Assembly (NCBI GenBank): GCA_019057635.1
Contig: DXJL01000104.1
Location: 43,512-107,511, forward strand
Reading direction: 5' to 3'
DNA from: Candidatus Heimdallarchaeota archaeon
GTDB lineage: Archaea > Asgardarchaeota > Heimdallarchaeia > Hodarchaeales > Hodarchaeaceae
Length of the DNA: 64,000 nt
The position numbers and the translations under genes are program-made. The notes under the pieces were generated by a model, which had not been told where the DNA came from, did not search any database, and saw nothing but the letters and a program-made list of their open reading frames with translations. Below are positions 39,250 through 48,674 of the stretch, one piece after another (position 1 is the stretch's first letter; every line of letters begins with the position of its first letter).

Positions 39250-39995
39250 TGTGTTTCCCCCTTAATCAGTTCAAAAAACATATTTTCCATATTGTGCTGA
39301 TTTGTTTGTTCCATGAGTTTTTGTGGTGTCTCTATGGCTATGAGTTTTCCATCTCTCATAACACCCACTCGATCAGCCCATTCAGCTTCATTTAAATAGT
39401 GAGTGGTGACAACTATTGTTGTATTTTGAGATCTTGCGATTTGTTTGAAATATTCCCAGAATTCTCTTCTAAGTACAGGATCTAAACCAACAGTAGGTTC
39501 ATCAAGAAACACTATTTGAGGATTATTAACCATAGCAGACGCTAAGGCTGTTCGTTGCTGGGTACCACCCGAGAGATGGACAGCTAATTTTTGTTGATGT
39601 TCTGTTAGTGATAACCTTTTGATCATTGCACTTGTGTTAATCTTAGCATCACTATTTGAGAGTCCTTTCGCTTTTGCAAAGAACTCAATATTTTCTCGTG
39701 CAGTAAGCATATCATAGAGGGCTTTTCGTTGGGGTAAATATCCCATTATTTTCCTTAACTTCTTTTTCTCTGCTGGGATATTAAAACCCTTGACACGAAT
39801 GTTTGTATCTCCTTTCTCTGGTTTAAGAATTCCTAGTATGAGTTTAATTGTTGTTGTTTTACCTGCGGCATTTGGTCCAACTAAACAGAAGATTTCTCCT
39901 TGCTTAATATTTAGATCCAAATTATCTACAGCATTTATCGTACCAAATTTCTTATTGACATTTCTTAACTCTACATCATATTTCAACAATTGCAC
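39246..39995 (-). CDS. ABC transporter ATP-binding protein
   Basis: Walker A GPNAAGKTT, signature LSGGTQQRTALA, Walker B IVFLDEPTVGLDP. Confidence 0.94.
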   Translation of the reverse strand: MQLLKYDVELRNVNKKFGTINAVDNLDLNIKQGEIFCLVGPNAAGKTTTIKLILGILKPEKGDTNIRVKGFNIPAEKKKLRKIMGYLPQRKALYDMLTARENIEFFAKAKGLSNSDAKINTSAMIKRLSLTEHQQKLAVHLSGGTQQRTALASAMVNNPQIVFLDEPTVGLDPVLRREFWEYFKQIARSQNTTIVVTTHYLNEAEWADRVGVMRDGKLIAIETPQKLMEQTNQHNMENMFFELIKGETQ

Positions 39996-40082
39996 CCGTT
40001 AAGTTTGAATGAGAGAATTAGACATTTTTCTTCACGACTTTGTCTAATTTTACGTCCAAAATAAATTATTGATTTATGTTTC

Positions 40083-41051
40083 TCACTTTGAGAGAAGAAA
40101 AATTTGTTGAGCACGTTTCAAGAATTCTATATTTAATTCCTCCATATCGTGATATGCGCTCAAAAGTTCACTAAACCGCTTTTCTATTACAGCTCTATTA
40201 GGTAAAATTGATCTATAGAGGATTGGAAACGTTACTACTACTAAACCATAATTTAATGAATTATTGAGCTTTATCCGTTCATCGACATGGTCTTTTTCAG
40301 TCATCCTAAACCCATAAACTAAACTATGATATTTACTAAAGGGACTTGGAGGTTGAATCGTCTCTTCTTGGTGGTTATTGGAAGCTATAAACGGATGAGG
40401 ACTAGGAACAGGTAGTTCGTATAATCCTTGTGCATAATCATGTCCTGTCCCCGTAGCAGACATGTAATGTGTCCCTAATTTCACAAGAAAGCTTTCTCTG
40501 TCTTGTTCAGATTCAAATGCATTTTCAAAAGGAAGAGGGGATGTGAGATATGGCTCGGGTCCTACTTGGCCAAATTTGAATACGGAAATTGACAATTGTG
40601 TGGGATCAGCTTCCAAGCGTTTAGCTAGGACAGTTTCCTGCAGTAATTTTCGTTCAAGCAAGAGGGGAACAATATTTTCTTTAAAATCTGCTTGTAGGAG
40701 ATCTTCTTTTGTGATATAATCTTGAATACCTAACTTCATTGCCTGCACGGCAATTTGTTCCGATCCTAAACCAGTTACCATAATGATTGGAATTTCTGGA
40801 TTCAAATTTCTAATTTCTCGTATCACATCAATGCCAGAAAGTTCTGTTGGAAGACTATAATCCACTAGAATTAGGTCATAATCTGGTTCTCCCTTAATCT
40901 TCTCAACAGCTTGTTCACCTGTTTCACTTATCGTGATATTGTGGATTCCAAGGCTATTTAGACGTTTTACAAACAGAAGTTGATGATCTTTCGAATCCTC
41001 AACCAGAAGTACCCGTGCGTTGATAATGGGATCGATATTTTCATCACTCAT
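40083..41051 (-). CDS. response regulator: receiver domain plus uncharacterised C-terminal domain
   Basis: 'RVLLVEDSKDHQLLF', 'YDLILVDYSLPTELSGIDVIREIR', 'IIMVTGLGSE'; ~190 aa C-terminus with no recognised output domain. Confidence 0.85.
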   Translation of the reverse strand: MSDENIDPIINARVLLVEDSKDHQLLFVKRLNSLGIHNITISETGEQAVEKIKGEPDYDLILVDYSLPTELSGIDVIREIRNLNPEIPIIMVTGLGSEQIAVQAMKLGIQDYITKEDLLQADFKENIVPLLLERKLLQETVLAKRLEADPTQLSISVFKFGQVGPEPYLTSPLPFENAFESEQDRESFLVKLGTHYMSATGTGHDYAQGLYELPVPSPHPFIASNNHQEETIQPPSPFSKYHSLVYGFRMTEKDHVDERIKLNNSLNYGLVVVTFPILYRSILPNRAVIEKRFSELLSAYHDMEELNIEFLKRAQQIFLLSK

Positions 41052-41194
41052 GTGGGTACCTTCATGATATAATCGTTACGTAGTAAATTCTGATTAGGTT
41101 AGAGAAATTATGTTTTTTATTTGTATCTAAATATTTGTATATTCTCCTCCTTAGTCCTCCCTTTTCTGGATGAGAGAATCTCTCTAAAGTAACC

Positions 41195-42226
41195 CTAATC
41201 CACATTTTGCTTTGGCGGAAAATACCCGTGTGATGTTAACCATTCATACGACTCATCAAGTGTAATTTCCATGTTCTTTTCTGGTTCAAAGTTGAGTTCC
41301 GTTTTTATTTTCGTATCATCATAACGGCGAGACTTGGCAAATTTTGTTACACGATACCTATTCAATGTCGTTTTTCGACCTGAGATCTTTGAATAGAGTT
41401 CGGATAATACAGCTACAGTGTAAACAAGACGGTAATTCATTGGAGAGGGGGCTTTGGTCGGATTAACTAATTTAACAATATACTCTAAGAAATTCATCAT
41501 TTTACTTTCAAAGGATCGGATATTGTATGCTTGTCCTTTCGAACGTGACTTATTAGAATCTAACAGAAGTAGTGCAGAACAAAGATCGAGTGGGTGAATA
41601 AATGTAGCATACATATCTCCTCCTCTTAAAATTGGGAATTTATGTTCATAGACTGCTTTGAATATTTCACCTATCGTTTTAGTGTCTCGTGGTCCTATTA
41701 CACTAGGTGATCTAACAAGACTGAAATTTTCCCATCCTTCATGTTCCTTCAGCTCCCATAAATGCTTTTCCTGGTAATATTTACTCTTTTGATATATACT
41801 TGTAGGATTAAACCGGTATGTTTCAGTTATTCGTGTACTAGGAATATAATGGCCGTAAACTCCCGTAGAACTCACGTGAGAAATGAATGGATCGGTATTA
41901 GCATTCCGACAAACTGATACTAAATTCTCTAGTCCTTCGACATTAACCCTGTAAAGGTCTTTCCATGTAGCCCAATCATCTGCTCTCGCTGCTAAATGAA
42001 TAACAGAAGTAACATCTTTAATTGCTTTCTTTAGACTGGTAATGTCATTTAAATCAGCTTCAATCGGAGTTAATCCGAGTTTTTCAACTTTCAGCCTACT
42101 CTCGGAATTACGTACAATGACACGACATTCACTCTCGTTTAATGAAGGTGTAGCGGTAAATTTTTCTAGTAAAAAACTCCCTACTAGACCAGTACCACCA
42201 GTAATTAAGAAAACCATACTCACCAC
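41195..42226 (-). CDS. NAD-dependent epimerase/dehydratase (3beta-HSD-like SDR)
   Basis: 'FLITGGTGLVGSFLLEKF', 'YQKSKYYQEK'. Confidence 0.9.
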   Translation of the reverse strand: MVSMVFLITGGTGLVGSFLLEKFTATPSLNESECRVIVRNSESRLKVEKLGLTPIEADLNDITSLKKAIKDVTSVIHLAARADDWATWKDLYRVNVEGLENLVSVCRNANTDPFISHVSSTGVYGHYIPSTRITETYRFNPTSIYQKSKYYQEKHLWELKEHEGWENFSLVRSPSVIGPRDTKTIGEIFKAVYEHKFPILRGGDMYATFIHPLDLCSALLLLDSNKSRSKGQAYNIRSFESKMMNFLEYIVKLVNPTKAPSPMNYRLVYTVAVLSELYSKISGRKTTLNRYRVTKFAKSRRYDDTKIKTELNFEPEKNMEITLDESYEWLTSHGYFPPKQNVD

Positions 42227-42290
42227 GGATGTATTCGTGTTTTGCTCCTTGAATTACTGTAATTAATTAGTTGTTTGAAACATTCATGAA

Positions 42291-43088
42291 TCATTTCCCA
42301 GTATCACTTAACCAGAAATCTAAGCTAGTATCCTTAGTGCCAAGATCGATTATTTGGTCTTTTATCCGTCTTTCAGCAATTTGATAGATTTTTTCTGATA
42401 ATTCAAAGCCGATGAACTGTCTATTGTATTTTATTGCTGATAATACCACACTCCCACTCCCTAAAAAGGGTTCAAGTATGGTATCACCCTCATTACTTCC
42501 CATTCGTACACATTTATCAGTGATTGCTAAAGGAAGTCGAGTTGGTGTCTTTTCTCCCCCTTTCTGATAATCTCTGTTAATACGCCAGACATCCTCAAAA
42601 TATAGTTTCCCTGGGGAACTGCTATATTCAGGTACCCTATTAAACGTCCGTAATCTATCCTCCTTCACCCCTAATTTAGTGAAATACAGTATATGGTAAT
42701 GACTTGTGACAAACCGTTTTTTTGTAAACACTCCGAATTGATATTTCCATACAATGTGATTGATAATCCGAAACCCTAATTCAGCAAGCGCATTCAAAAT
42801 ATCCCCCAAATGGTTCCATCCACTGAAAATATAACCACTAGCCCTAGGTTTCATAGCTTCCCAACAGGGTTTCAACCAATTTAAGGTAAAATCATAATAT
42901 TCATCAGCAGAGACCTCATGGTACATTTTACCGAGCTCTTTCTGCTTTCTGTTGTATTGAGTTCCAACTTTATGAAAATCTATTCCGAAAGGAGGGTCGG
43001 TTAGTAAAAGATCAATTGAATTCTTCTCAAGCTGAGCTAGGCCATCAATACAATCCATATTATAGATTTGATTAATATCTAAGGGCAT
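42291..43088 (-). CDS. site-specific DNA methyltransferase (N4/N6, beta-type motif order)
   Basis: 'LLLTDPPFGIDF' precedes 'ILEPFLGSGSVVLSAI'. Confidence 0.88.
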   Translation of the reverse strand: MPLDINQIYNMDCIDGLAQLEKNSIDLLLTDPPFGIDFHKVGTQYNRKQKELGKMYHEVSADEYYDFTLNWLKPCWEAMKPRASGYIFSGWNHLGDILNALAELGFRIINHIVWKYQFGVFTKKRFVTSHYHILYFTKLGVKEDRLRTFNRVPEYSSSPGKLYFEDVWRINRDYQKGGEKTPTRLPLAITDKCVRMGSNEGDTILEPFLGSGSVVLSAIKYNRQFIGFELSEKIYQIAERRIKDQIIDLGTKDTSLDFWLSDTGK

Positions 43089-43225
43089 GGGTAGTCATTT
43101 ACTCCCTGAATTTCACTTAAAAGGTTACAGTTGATAATTCTTTAGATATGAGTTATTAGAAGAAATACCAATCAGAATCGATTGATTGAGGAGGAGTCTG
43201 TTACTATGCTGATAGTGGAGTAACA

Positions 43226-44632
43226 CTATTGCTGAGTTTGAACTCCGTCCAATAATTTGAGCACAATGTCCTCATAAATTGCAGAAAATTGTAACATCGA
43301 TTCTAAGTCAATATATTCATCTACACCATGAATATTTCCTCCTTTGGGCCCGATGTCAATTGCAGGTACTCCAAACATGGTTGCATAACGAGCATCTGAT
43401 GCGCCTTCTTGTTCTTTAGGGGGTTCGTCATCGTCCATTAACTTGTATGCTTTCATAACCTGAGTTGAAATTGTGACCAAAGAATTAGAAGGATCAGTAT
43501 AGAAATAACCAGAGGAACCACGGCATTCAAGCTCTACTTGTTCAAATGATCCTAAACTACTGGTAACTGCATCAATTATCCTTCCTTTTTCATCAGGTGA
43601 CAGAAAGGCACGAATATCGAATTGTACCGACGTACCATCAGTAGTAGAATACGATAAAATATTCGGATTCATAGTTATCCCAAAATCGCTCCGCTTTTCT
43701 GTCTTCACTTTGCTTAAGACTAAACTTCGGAGTATTCGTAATATTTTTGTTAAATTTTCATCATATGTAACCTGTTGCGTTAAGTCAGATTCCGTTTGAG
43801 GATCTACAACGGTGGCATGTACCGTATTTGGGATCACATTCCCCTTTACCCACTCACCGGAAATTGTATTGATTTTTACATGAGGGTTGATGTGTAAATA
43901 CTTGGATAATAATAATAGAGCATGAGAATCTACTCCAGGTACAAAATAAGCACTGTGTCGATTATTATCATATAGAATGCGAGTGAAAAACACTTTCTCT
44001 TTTACTGACGCTGTTGTTTTTTTAACTAATGGTGGGGCCGTCAATCGTAGGTTAAATCCTGCTCGTCTTTTGAAAACTACCTTTGGGCCTCCGTCGACAT
44101 TAATCACACGTTTTGGTAGAATATCAGATTTTTTAGCATAACTAAAAAATTCCCTTGCCCCATATTGCCCTCCACTCTCTTCGTCAGTTGAAAGAAATAA
44201 ACCTATTCTGTTGACTACAGATTTGGCTTTAGGATTTAGATTGATTTTTTTTAAAAACATGAGCACAGACACAACAGATCCTTTGCAATCCTTTGATCCT
44301 CTACCAAAACCCAATTTCTCATCTTTTATTGTCAATTCAAATGGATTGGAATTCCAATCACTTGTAACTGGAACAACATCGAGATGTCCTAGAAATACAA
44401 TATCACTTGGTTTAGTAATATCATTTGATATATAAAGAGAACTATACTTCTCAGTTTCAAAAATTTTCGATTTGTATTTAGGATTCCAACGAAGGAGAGT
44501 TTCTTGAATATCTGCAATAATACTCAGATCAGGAAATTGATTTTCGGAAGGATTATTAACAGTATTATAGTGTATTAAACTTCTTAAAAGATCTATAGCT
44601 GATTCTTCCCAAGTCACTTTCAAGCCATCCAT
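43226..44632 (-). CDS. M20 family peptidase/deacylase
   Basis: 'IVFLGHLDVVPV', 'GFGRGSKDCKGSV', 'LSTDEESGGQYG'. Confidence 0.88.
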   Translation of the reverse strand: MDGLKVTWEESAIDLLRSLIHYNTVNNPSENQFPDLSIIADIQETLLRWNPKYKSKIFETEKYSSLYISNDITKPSDIVFLGHLDVVPVTSDWNSNPFELTIKDEKLGFGRGSKDCKGSVVSVLMFLKKINLNPKAKSVVNRIGLFLSTDEESGGQYGAREFFSYAKKSDILPKRVINVDGGPKVVFKRRAGFNLRLTAPPLVKKTTASVKEKVFFTRILYDNNRHSAYFVPGVDSHALLLLSKYLHINPHVKINTISGEWVKGNVIPNTVHATVVDPQTESDLTQQVTYDENLTKILRILRSLVLSKVKTEKRSDFGITMNPNILSYSTTDGTSVQFDIRAFLSPDEKGRIIDAVTSSLGSFEQVELECRGSSGYFYTDPSNSLVTISTQVMKAYKLMDDDEPPKEQEGASDARYATMFGVPAIDIGPKGGNIHGVDEYIDLESMLQFSAIYEDIVLKLLDGVQTQQ

Positions 44633-44700
44633 ACTAAACGAATACTTTTTTAGGAGGTTGCCTAATAATTCAAACTATGGTATGATTAGGGGAATTACTC

Positions 44701-44904
44701 ATGAAGTTAACTGAAAAAATCATCGATTCTACGACTGGACTCAAAATGAAATCAGGCGCAATAGTGGAAGTACATGTCATTCATAGTCAGAACAGTGATG
44801 AAAAAAGCTTAATGATAAAAACAGATGATGGAGTTCTCTCCCTAGACCAAGATGACATCTCCAGTTTCATGGATCTCTTTAGTAAGTTCCTAGAAAGTTT
44901 TTAA
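44701..44904 (+). CDS. small hypothetical protein (67 aa), paralogous to N-terminus of next gene
   Basis: 'KSLMIKTDDGVLSLDQDDISSFMDLFSKFLES'. Confidence 0.55.
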   Translation: MKLTEKIIDSTTGLKMKSGAIVEVHVIHSQNSDEKSLMIKTDDGVLSLDQDDISSFMDLFSKFLESF

Positions 44905-44923
44905 AATGCAGGATTGATATATA

Positions 44924-45868
44924 ATGGATGTTGAGTATCAAAAAAAGGAAGTTACCTGGTGCTTAGATCGTGTTGGTCCAAAGATTTGTCTGAAAGCAGT
45001 AGCAATAAATGATAAACTTCAACAACTCGAGATTACCAGTGAGGACTTCATTTTAGAATTTGAGAATGAAGAAGCAAGAGAATTTTTAGATATCTTAGGA
45101 AAGATAATTTCTGCGAAACCAGCCTCTATTCTTGAACCTGTAGTGGTATCACCCCATGTTAAACATGTTGAGAAACCCAAAGAAGAAATCGTTTCAATTC
45201 CCGAAACAAAGGTAGTAAAACCAAAACCCATTCTTAAACTCGATACGGCGGAAATTTTAGAAGTATTAAAACAATCCGAGAGTAATGATGAGGAAGAGAG
45301 AATTTCTTTCGTGAAAAAATTTGCTGAAAATGAAGCACTTGTTAAGGAACCTACTACACTACCAATATCACAACAGGTGGCAGAAGAACCTGTACCGGGT
45401 ATATCTGCTGAAGAAAATGTTCGACCATCAGAGATTCTTAGAGAAAAATTAGATACGGCATCATTTTTCGGGGAAGTGGAAGAAAAATCTCCCCTTGAGC
45501 AATTGCTAGAAGAAAAAGAAGATCCTGCTGAAGAAGTTATAACATCAGATCCACTTTCGTCTAGTACAGATTCGTTTACCGAACCAGAAGAAACTCAACC
45601 TCAATCTGAAACAAACGTTCCTTTTTCTCCAGATGACTTAAATTCTACTTCTTTTGTAAGTAATTTTAGTACTGGTTCATTTGAACAAGAAATAAAATCT
45701 GAAAAATTAGAAACTGAAGAAACTGAATCACTAGCCGAACTCGATCATCAAGAACCAGAACCAGATGAACAAAAAGCTTTTTTAAATGAAGAAGAACGAA
45801 AAAAAGATATCGAACGGCAACGTACAGCGAGGAAAAAGCGACTGTGGGAACTTACACGCGGTTTTTAA
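44924..45868 (+). CDS. hypothetical acidic protein: small N-terminal domain plus long disordered E/P/S-rich region and basic C-terminal tail
   Basis: 'QQLEITSEDFILEFENEEAREFLDILGKIISA' then low-complexity acidic linker; ends ERQRTARKKRLWELTRGF. Confidence 0.6.
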   Translation: MDVEYQKKEVTWCLDRVGPKICLKAVAINDKLQQLEITSEDFILEFENEEAREFLDILGKIISAKPASILEPVVVSPHVKHVEKPKEEIVSIPETKVVKPKPILKLDTAEILEVLKQSESNDEEERISFVKKFAENEALVKEPTTLPISQQVAEEPVPGISAEENVRPSEILREKLDTASFFGEVEEKSPLEQLLEEKEDPAEEVITSDPLSSSTDSFTEPEETQPQSETNVPFSPDDLNSTSFVSNFSTGSFEQEIKSEKLETEETESLAELDHQEPEPDEQKAFLNEEERKKDIERQRTARKKRLWELTRGF

Positions 45869-45916
45869 ACTAATCGTTTGATTTACTTTTCTTCAACTTG
45901 TTCTCAGTGATATCAT

Positions 45917-47116
45917 ATGCTAGATAATGATATTAAACCCGAGATAGTCATCGTTTGTCATGCATATCAGCCCCCTAATCAAACTCCAGAAGTTTTAGAT
46001 CGTATTATCAATAATTGTTACATCCCAGTCGCTGAAATGTTAGAGGAAAATCCCGAGATAAAGCTCACTTTGAATTTCAATGCTAGTCTTAGCGAAATGC
46101 TTGAAGCAGGATATACAAATGTAATTGAGAAGTTCGCAAATCTAGCTAGAAATGGCCAAGTAGAATTTCTTGAATCTGGGGCTTATCACCCAATTTTACC
46201 TTTACTATCAGAAAAAGAATCCCGTTACCAAATAACATTGAATCACCAGATGAACTTGAGGATTTTTGGCTCAGTTTGGCATCCAGTTGGTTTTTGGCCA
46301 CCAGAATTAGCTGTATCGCCGATTTTGTTAAACCAGTTAGAATCTTTAGGGTATCAATACACTATTATACCCGAGATTGCCGTGAGTAGTAATGAAAACC
46401 ACCCATCACCTCTATTTCAGAAAATCCCAGTTCATCATTCTGCTCCAAATCTAGCGCTTATCTATAGAAATCGTGAACTCTCAAATAACATTTCCTTCAA
46501 AAATTACCCCAGTGTTGACAATTTTATTGAGCATGTGAATCTTTTAAAGGCTAAACAACCTCAACAATCGGTTCTAGTTGTTGCTACTGATTTAGAAACT
46601 TTCGGAGAGCATCATCTCGGTTATGAGAAATTTCTGAAAAAATTTTTGCGAAGATCTGTTACCCATACAGTTAAAGATATTTTAACATTTCCCAGAGAGA
46701 AAATTGAAGTATTTCAGGAAAGTAGTTGGAGCACATCTGAGGAGGATCTCTATAGGAACATTCCTTATCCTCTTTGGGCGTTTCCTGGCAATTCAATTCA
46801 TGAAATCCTGAATTTTCATTCTGATATTCTCTCGGAATCGTTGGATTTTTTATTGAGACATAAGGAAGAAAGTGATTTTGAAGTACGTCAGGCATTGAAG
46901 GAAGTGGCAAAGGCTCAATACAGTTGTCAGACATGGTGGGCCTCCGCAAAAGATCATTTCAGTAAAGAACTAATAATAAAAGGATTCGAAGAACAGAAAA
47001 AAGCATTAAATGCCATTTTAAAAGCAATTGGGTCGAATTATCCTCATTCTATATTAAATGCAACCTCTGATAGGCTTGAAAAACGATTAAAACGCTATTT
47101 ACAAAGGATTACGTGA
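45917..47116 (+). CDS. glycoside hydrolase family 57 protein
   Basis: N-terminal CHAYQPP, 'HPVGFWPPELAVSP', 'VVATDLETFGEHH'. Confidence 0.85.
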   Translation: MLDNDIKPEIVIVCHAYQPPNQTPEVLDRIINNCYIPVAEMLEENPEIKLTLNFNASLSEMLEAGYTNVIEKFANLARNGQVEFLESGAYHPILPLLSEKESRYQITLNHQMNLRIFGSVWHPVGFWPPELAVSPILLNQLESLGYQYTIIPEIAVSSNENHPSPLFQKIPVHHSAPNLALIYRNRELSNNISFKNYPSVDNFIEHVNLLKAKQPQQSVLVVATDLETFGEHHLGYEKFLKKFLRRSVTHTVKDILTFPREKIEVFQESSWSTSEEDLYRNIPYPLWAFPGNSIHEILNFHSDILSESLDFLLRHKEESDFEVRQALKEVAKAQYSCQTWWASAKDHFSKELIIKGFEEQKKALNAILKAIGSNYPHSILNATSDRLEKRLKRYLQRIT

Positions 47117-47151
47117 GAAGCAGTGGATATACCTTAACTTGAGTCTAATTT

Positions 47152-48147
47152 CTAGCTCAATTCTGGTATCAGAAGAGGGTCAGTTTCATTAGATAAAATA
47201 ACCAAACGACTTACTTCAGATTCTGCAACGATTTTATAACCAGTTAAATTTTCAAGTTGTTTGGCAAATTCCATTATCCTAGAATGTGATGGCATCGCTG
47301 TACGTGGTAATCGCTTTTCAGCTGCACCAACGTGAACTACTCCTTTCACTTCTACAAAAGACGGTTTCATCATTCCAGTTATCATTTCTGCATACCCTTC
47401 TGGATCGATAAGATTTAATCCTTCAGCTACAGTCAATCGTGCAACAGTCCGAAAAGGTACACCTTCTCCGATAATTCTTAAGCTCTCATTAATATTTTCT
47501 AAAGCCTTTTCTTTTTCAAGGGGCCTATGTACACTCAGAAAATTTTTTACTCCAGGAGTGGGTAGAGTTATGTACAATTGTGTTGGATAAGCTCGCTTTT
47601 CTAGAATGGAGCGTAAAGTACTAGGCACACTCCCATTAGTAACGATAAAAACGGTCAAATTTCGACTTTTTAACTCATCAATTAATTCAGGTATCCACGG
47701 ATAAAGAAAGGGTTCTCCTGTTAAACTCAAAGTCGCATGTTTCGGTTTCATTGCTTCATCGTACTTCAAAGTTGAGACATATGGTTTATAACCGCAAATA
47801 ATTTTCTGTTGACTCACAAATAATGCATCTACAACATCTTTAGGGGAGTCAAAGATTTCTATCAGTCTTTCCTGATCTTGCGGATCATATTGCCTAAACA
47901 TGTTTTCAACCCCGATATCAGATTCATGTACTCGCCAACAAAATTTACACAGAAAGTTACAAATTAATACTGGTGAAAATTGTATGCATTGATGTGACTT
48001 AATACCATAAAAGTGCTTGTAACAGTACCTATCCTCTCTTAAAGAATTATGTGTCCATCTACACTTTTTAACAGCAGTATTTTTTCCTGATATTTGGTAT
48101 TTTTGTTTTTTCAGCAGTGCTTGCATTTTAGGATCCGCAAAAGACAT
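47152..48147 (-). CDS. taw1: 4-demethylwyosine synthase (Taw1/TYW1-like radical SAM)
   Basis: CNFLCKFCW (Cx3Cx2C), 'HATLSLTGEPFLYPWIPELIDEL', 'FVEVKGVVHVG'. Confidence 0.88.
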   Translation of the reverse strand: MSFADPKMQALLKKQKYQISGKNTAVKKCRWTHNSLREDRYCYKHFYGIKSHQCIQFSPVLICNFLCKFCWRVHESDIGVENMFRQYDPQDQERLIEIFDSPKDVVDALFVSQQKIICGYKPYVSTLKYDEAMKPKHATLSLTGEPFLYPWIPELIDELKSRNLTVFIVTNGSVPSTLRSILEKRAYPTQLYITLPTPGVKNFLSVHRPLEKEKALENINESLRIIGEGVPFRTVARLTVAEGLNLIDPEGYAEMITGMMKPSFVEVKGVVHVGAAEKRLPRTAMPSHSRIMEFAKQLENLTGYKIVAESEVSRLVILSNETDPLLIPELS

Positions 48148-48257
48148 AATGAACTCACTAGAGCGAATGTTAATATCTTTGTTTAGACGATTTCAATCAA
48201 TTCTAAAGATGGTAGAGTGATAAATGGTCCAAAAATATGATTCAAAAGTTACATTTC

Positions 48258-48590
48258 TTAACGATAGAAATCTAATAGGTTAGGGTCGTCTTCATTACTC
48301 TCATGTGGGTTGAGAATGATACGAAATAGATCCCAAACGATCTCACTTGCATAGCGTCCCCGATTTGATAATACATATAGGATTTCTGTATTATTCTCTA
48401 TTTTAATCTTATAAACCAACCCAATTGCTGCAAGGGTTTTGAGGCTTACTGTTACTTTTTTAGGATTTGCATGGTGCTCGATTGATGCGCAGATTTGACT
48501 AAATGTTTTACCTCTTGGATTCAAATGCAAATATTGAAGTATAAGAAGAATGTACTCTTGTTCGAGCTGTTTTAAAGGATTTCCTGCCAA
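48258..48590 (-). CDS. winged-helix DNA-binding protein
   Basis: 'LEQEYILLILQYLHLNPRGKTFSQICASI...VTVSLKTLAAIGLVYKI'. Confidence 0.65.
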   Translation of the reverse strand: MAGNPLKQLEQEYILLILQYLHLNPRGKTFSQICASIEHHANPKKVTVSLKTLAAIGLVYKIKIENNTEILYVLSNRGRYASEIVWDLFRIILNPHESNEDDPNLLDFYR

Positions 48591-48674
48591 TTCTTTATCC
48601 CATTCAAGAATTATCTTGATCTTTTTTAAGGATTAGGTTATTACCATATTAAGTTTGGAAGTACTGCAGATTAT

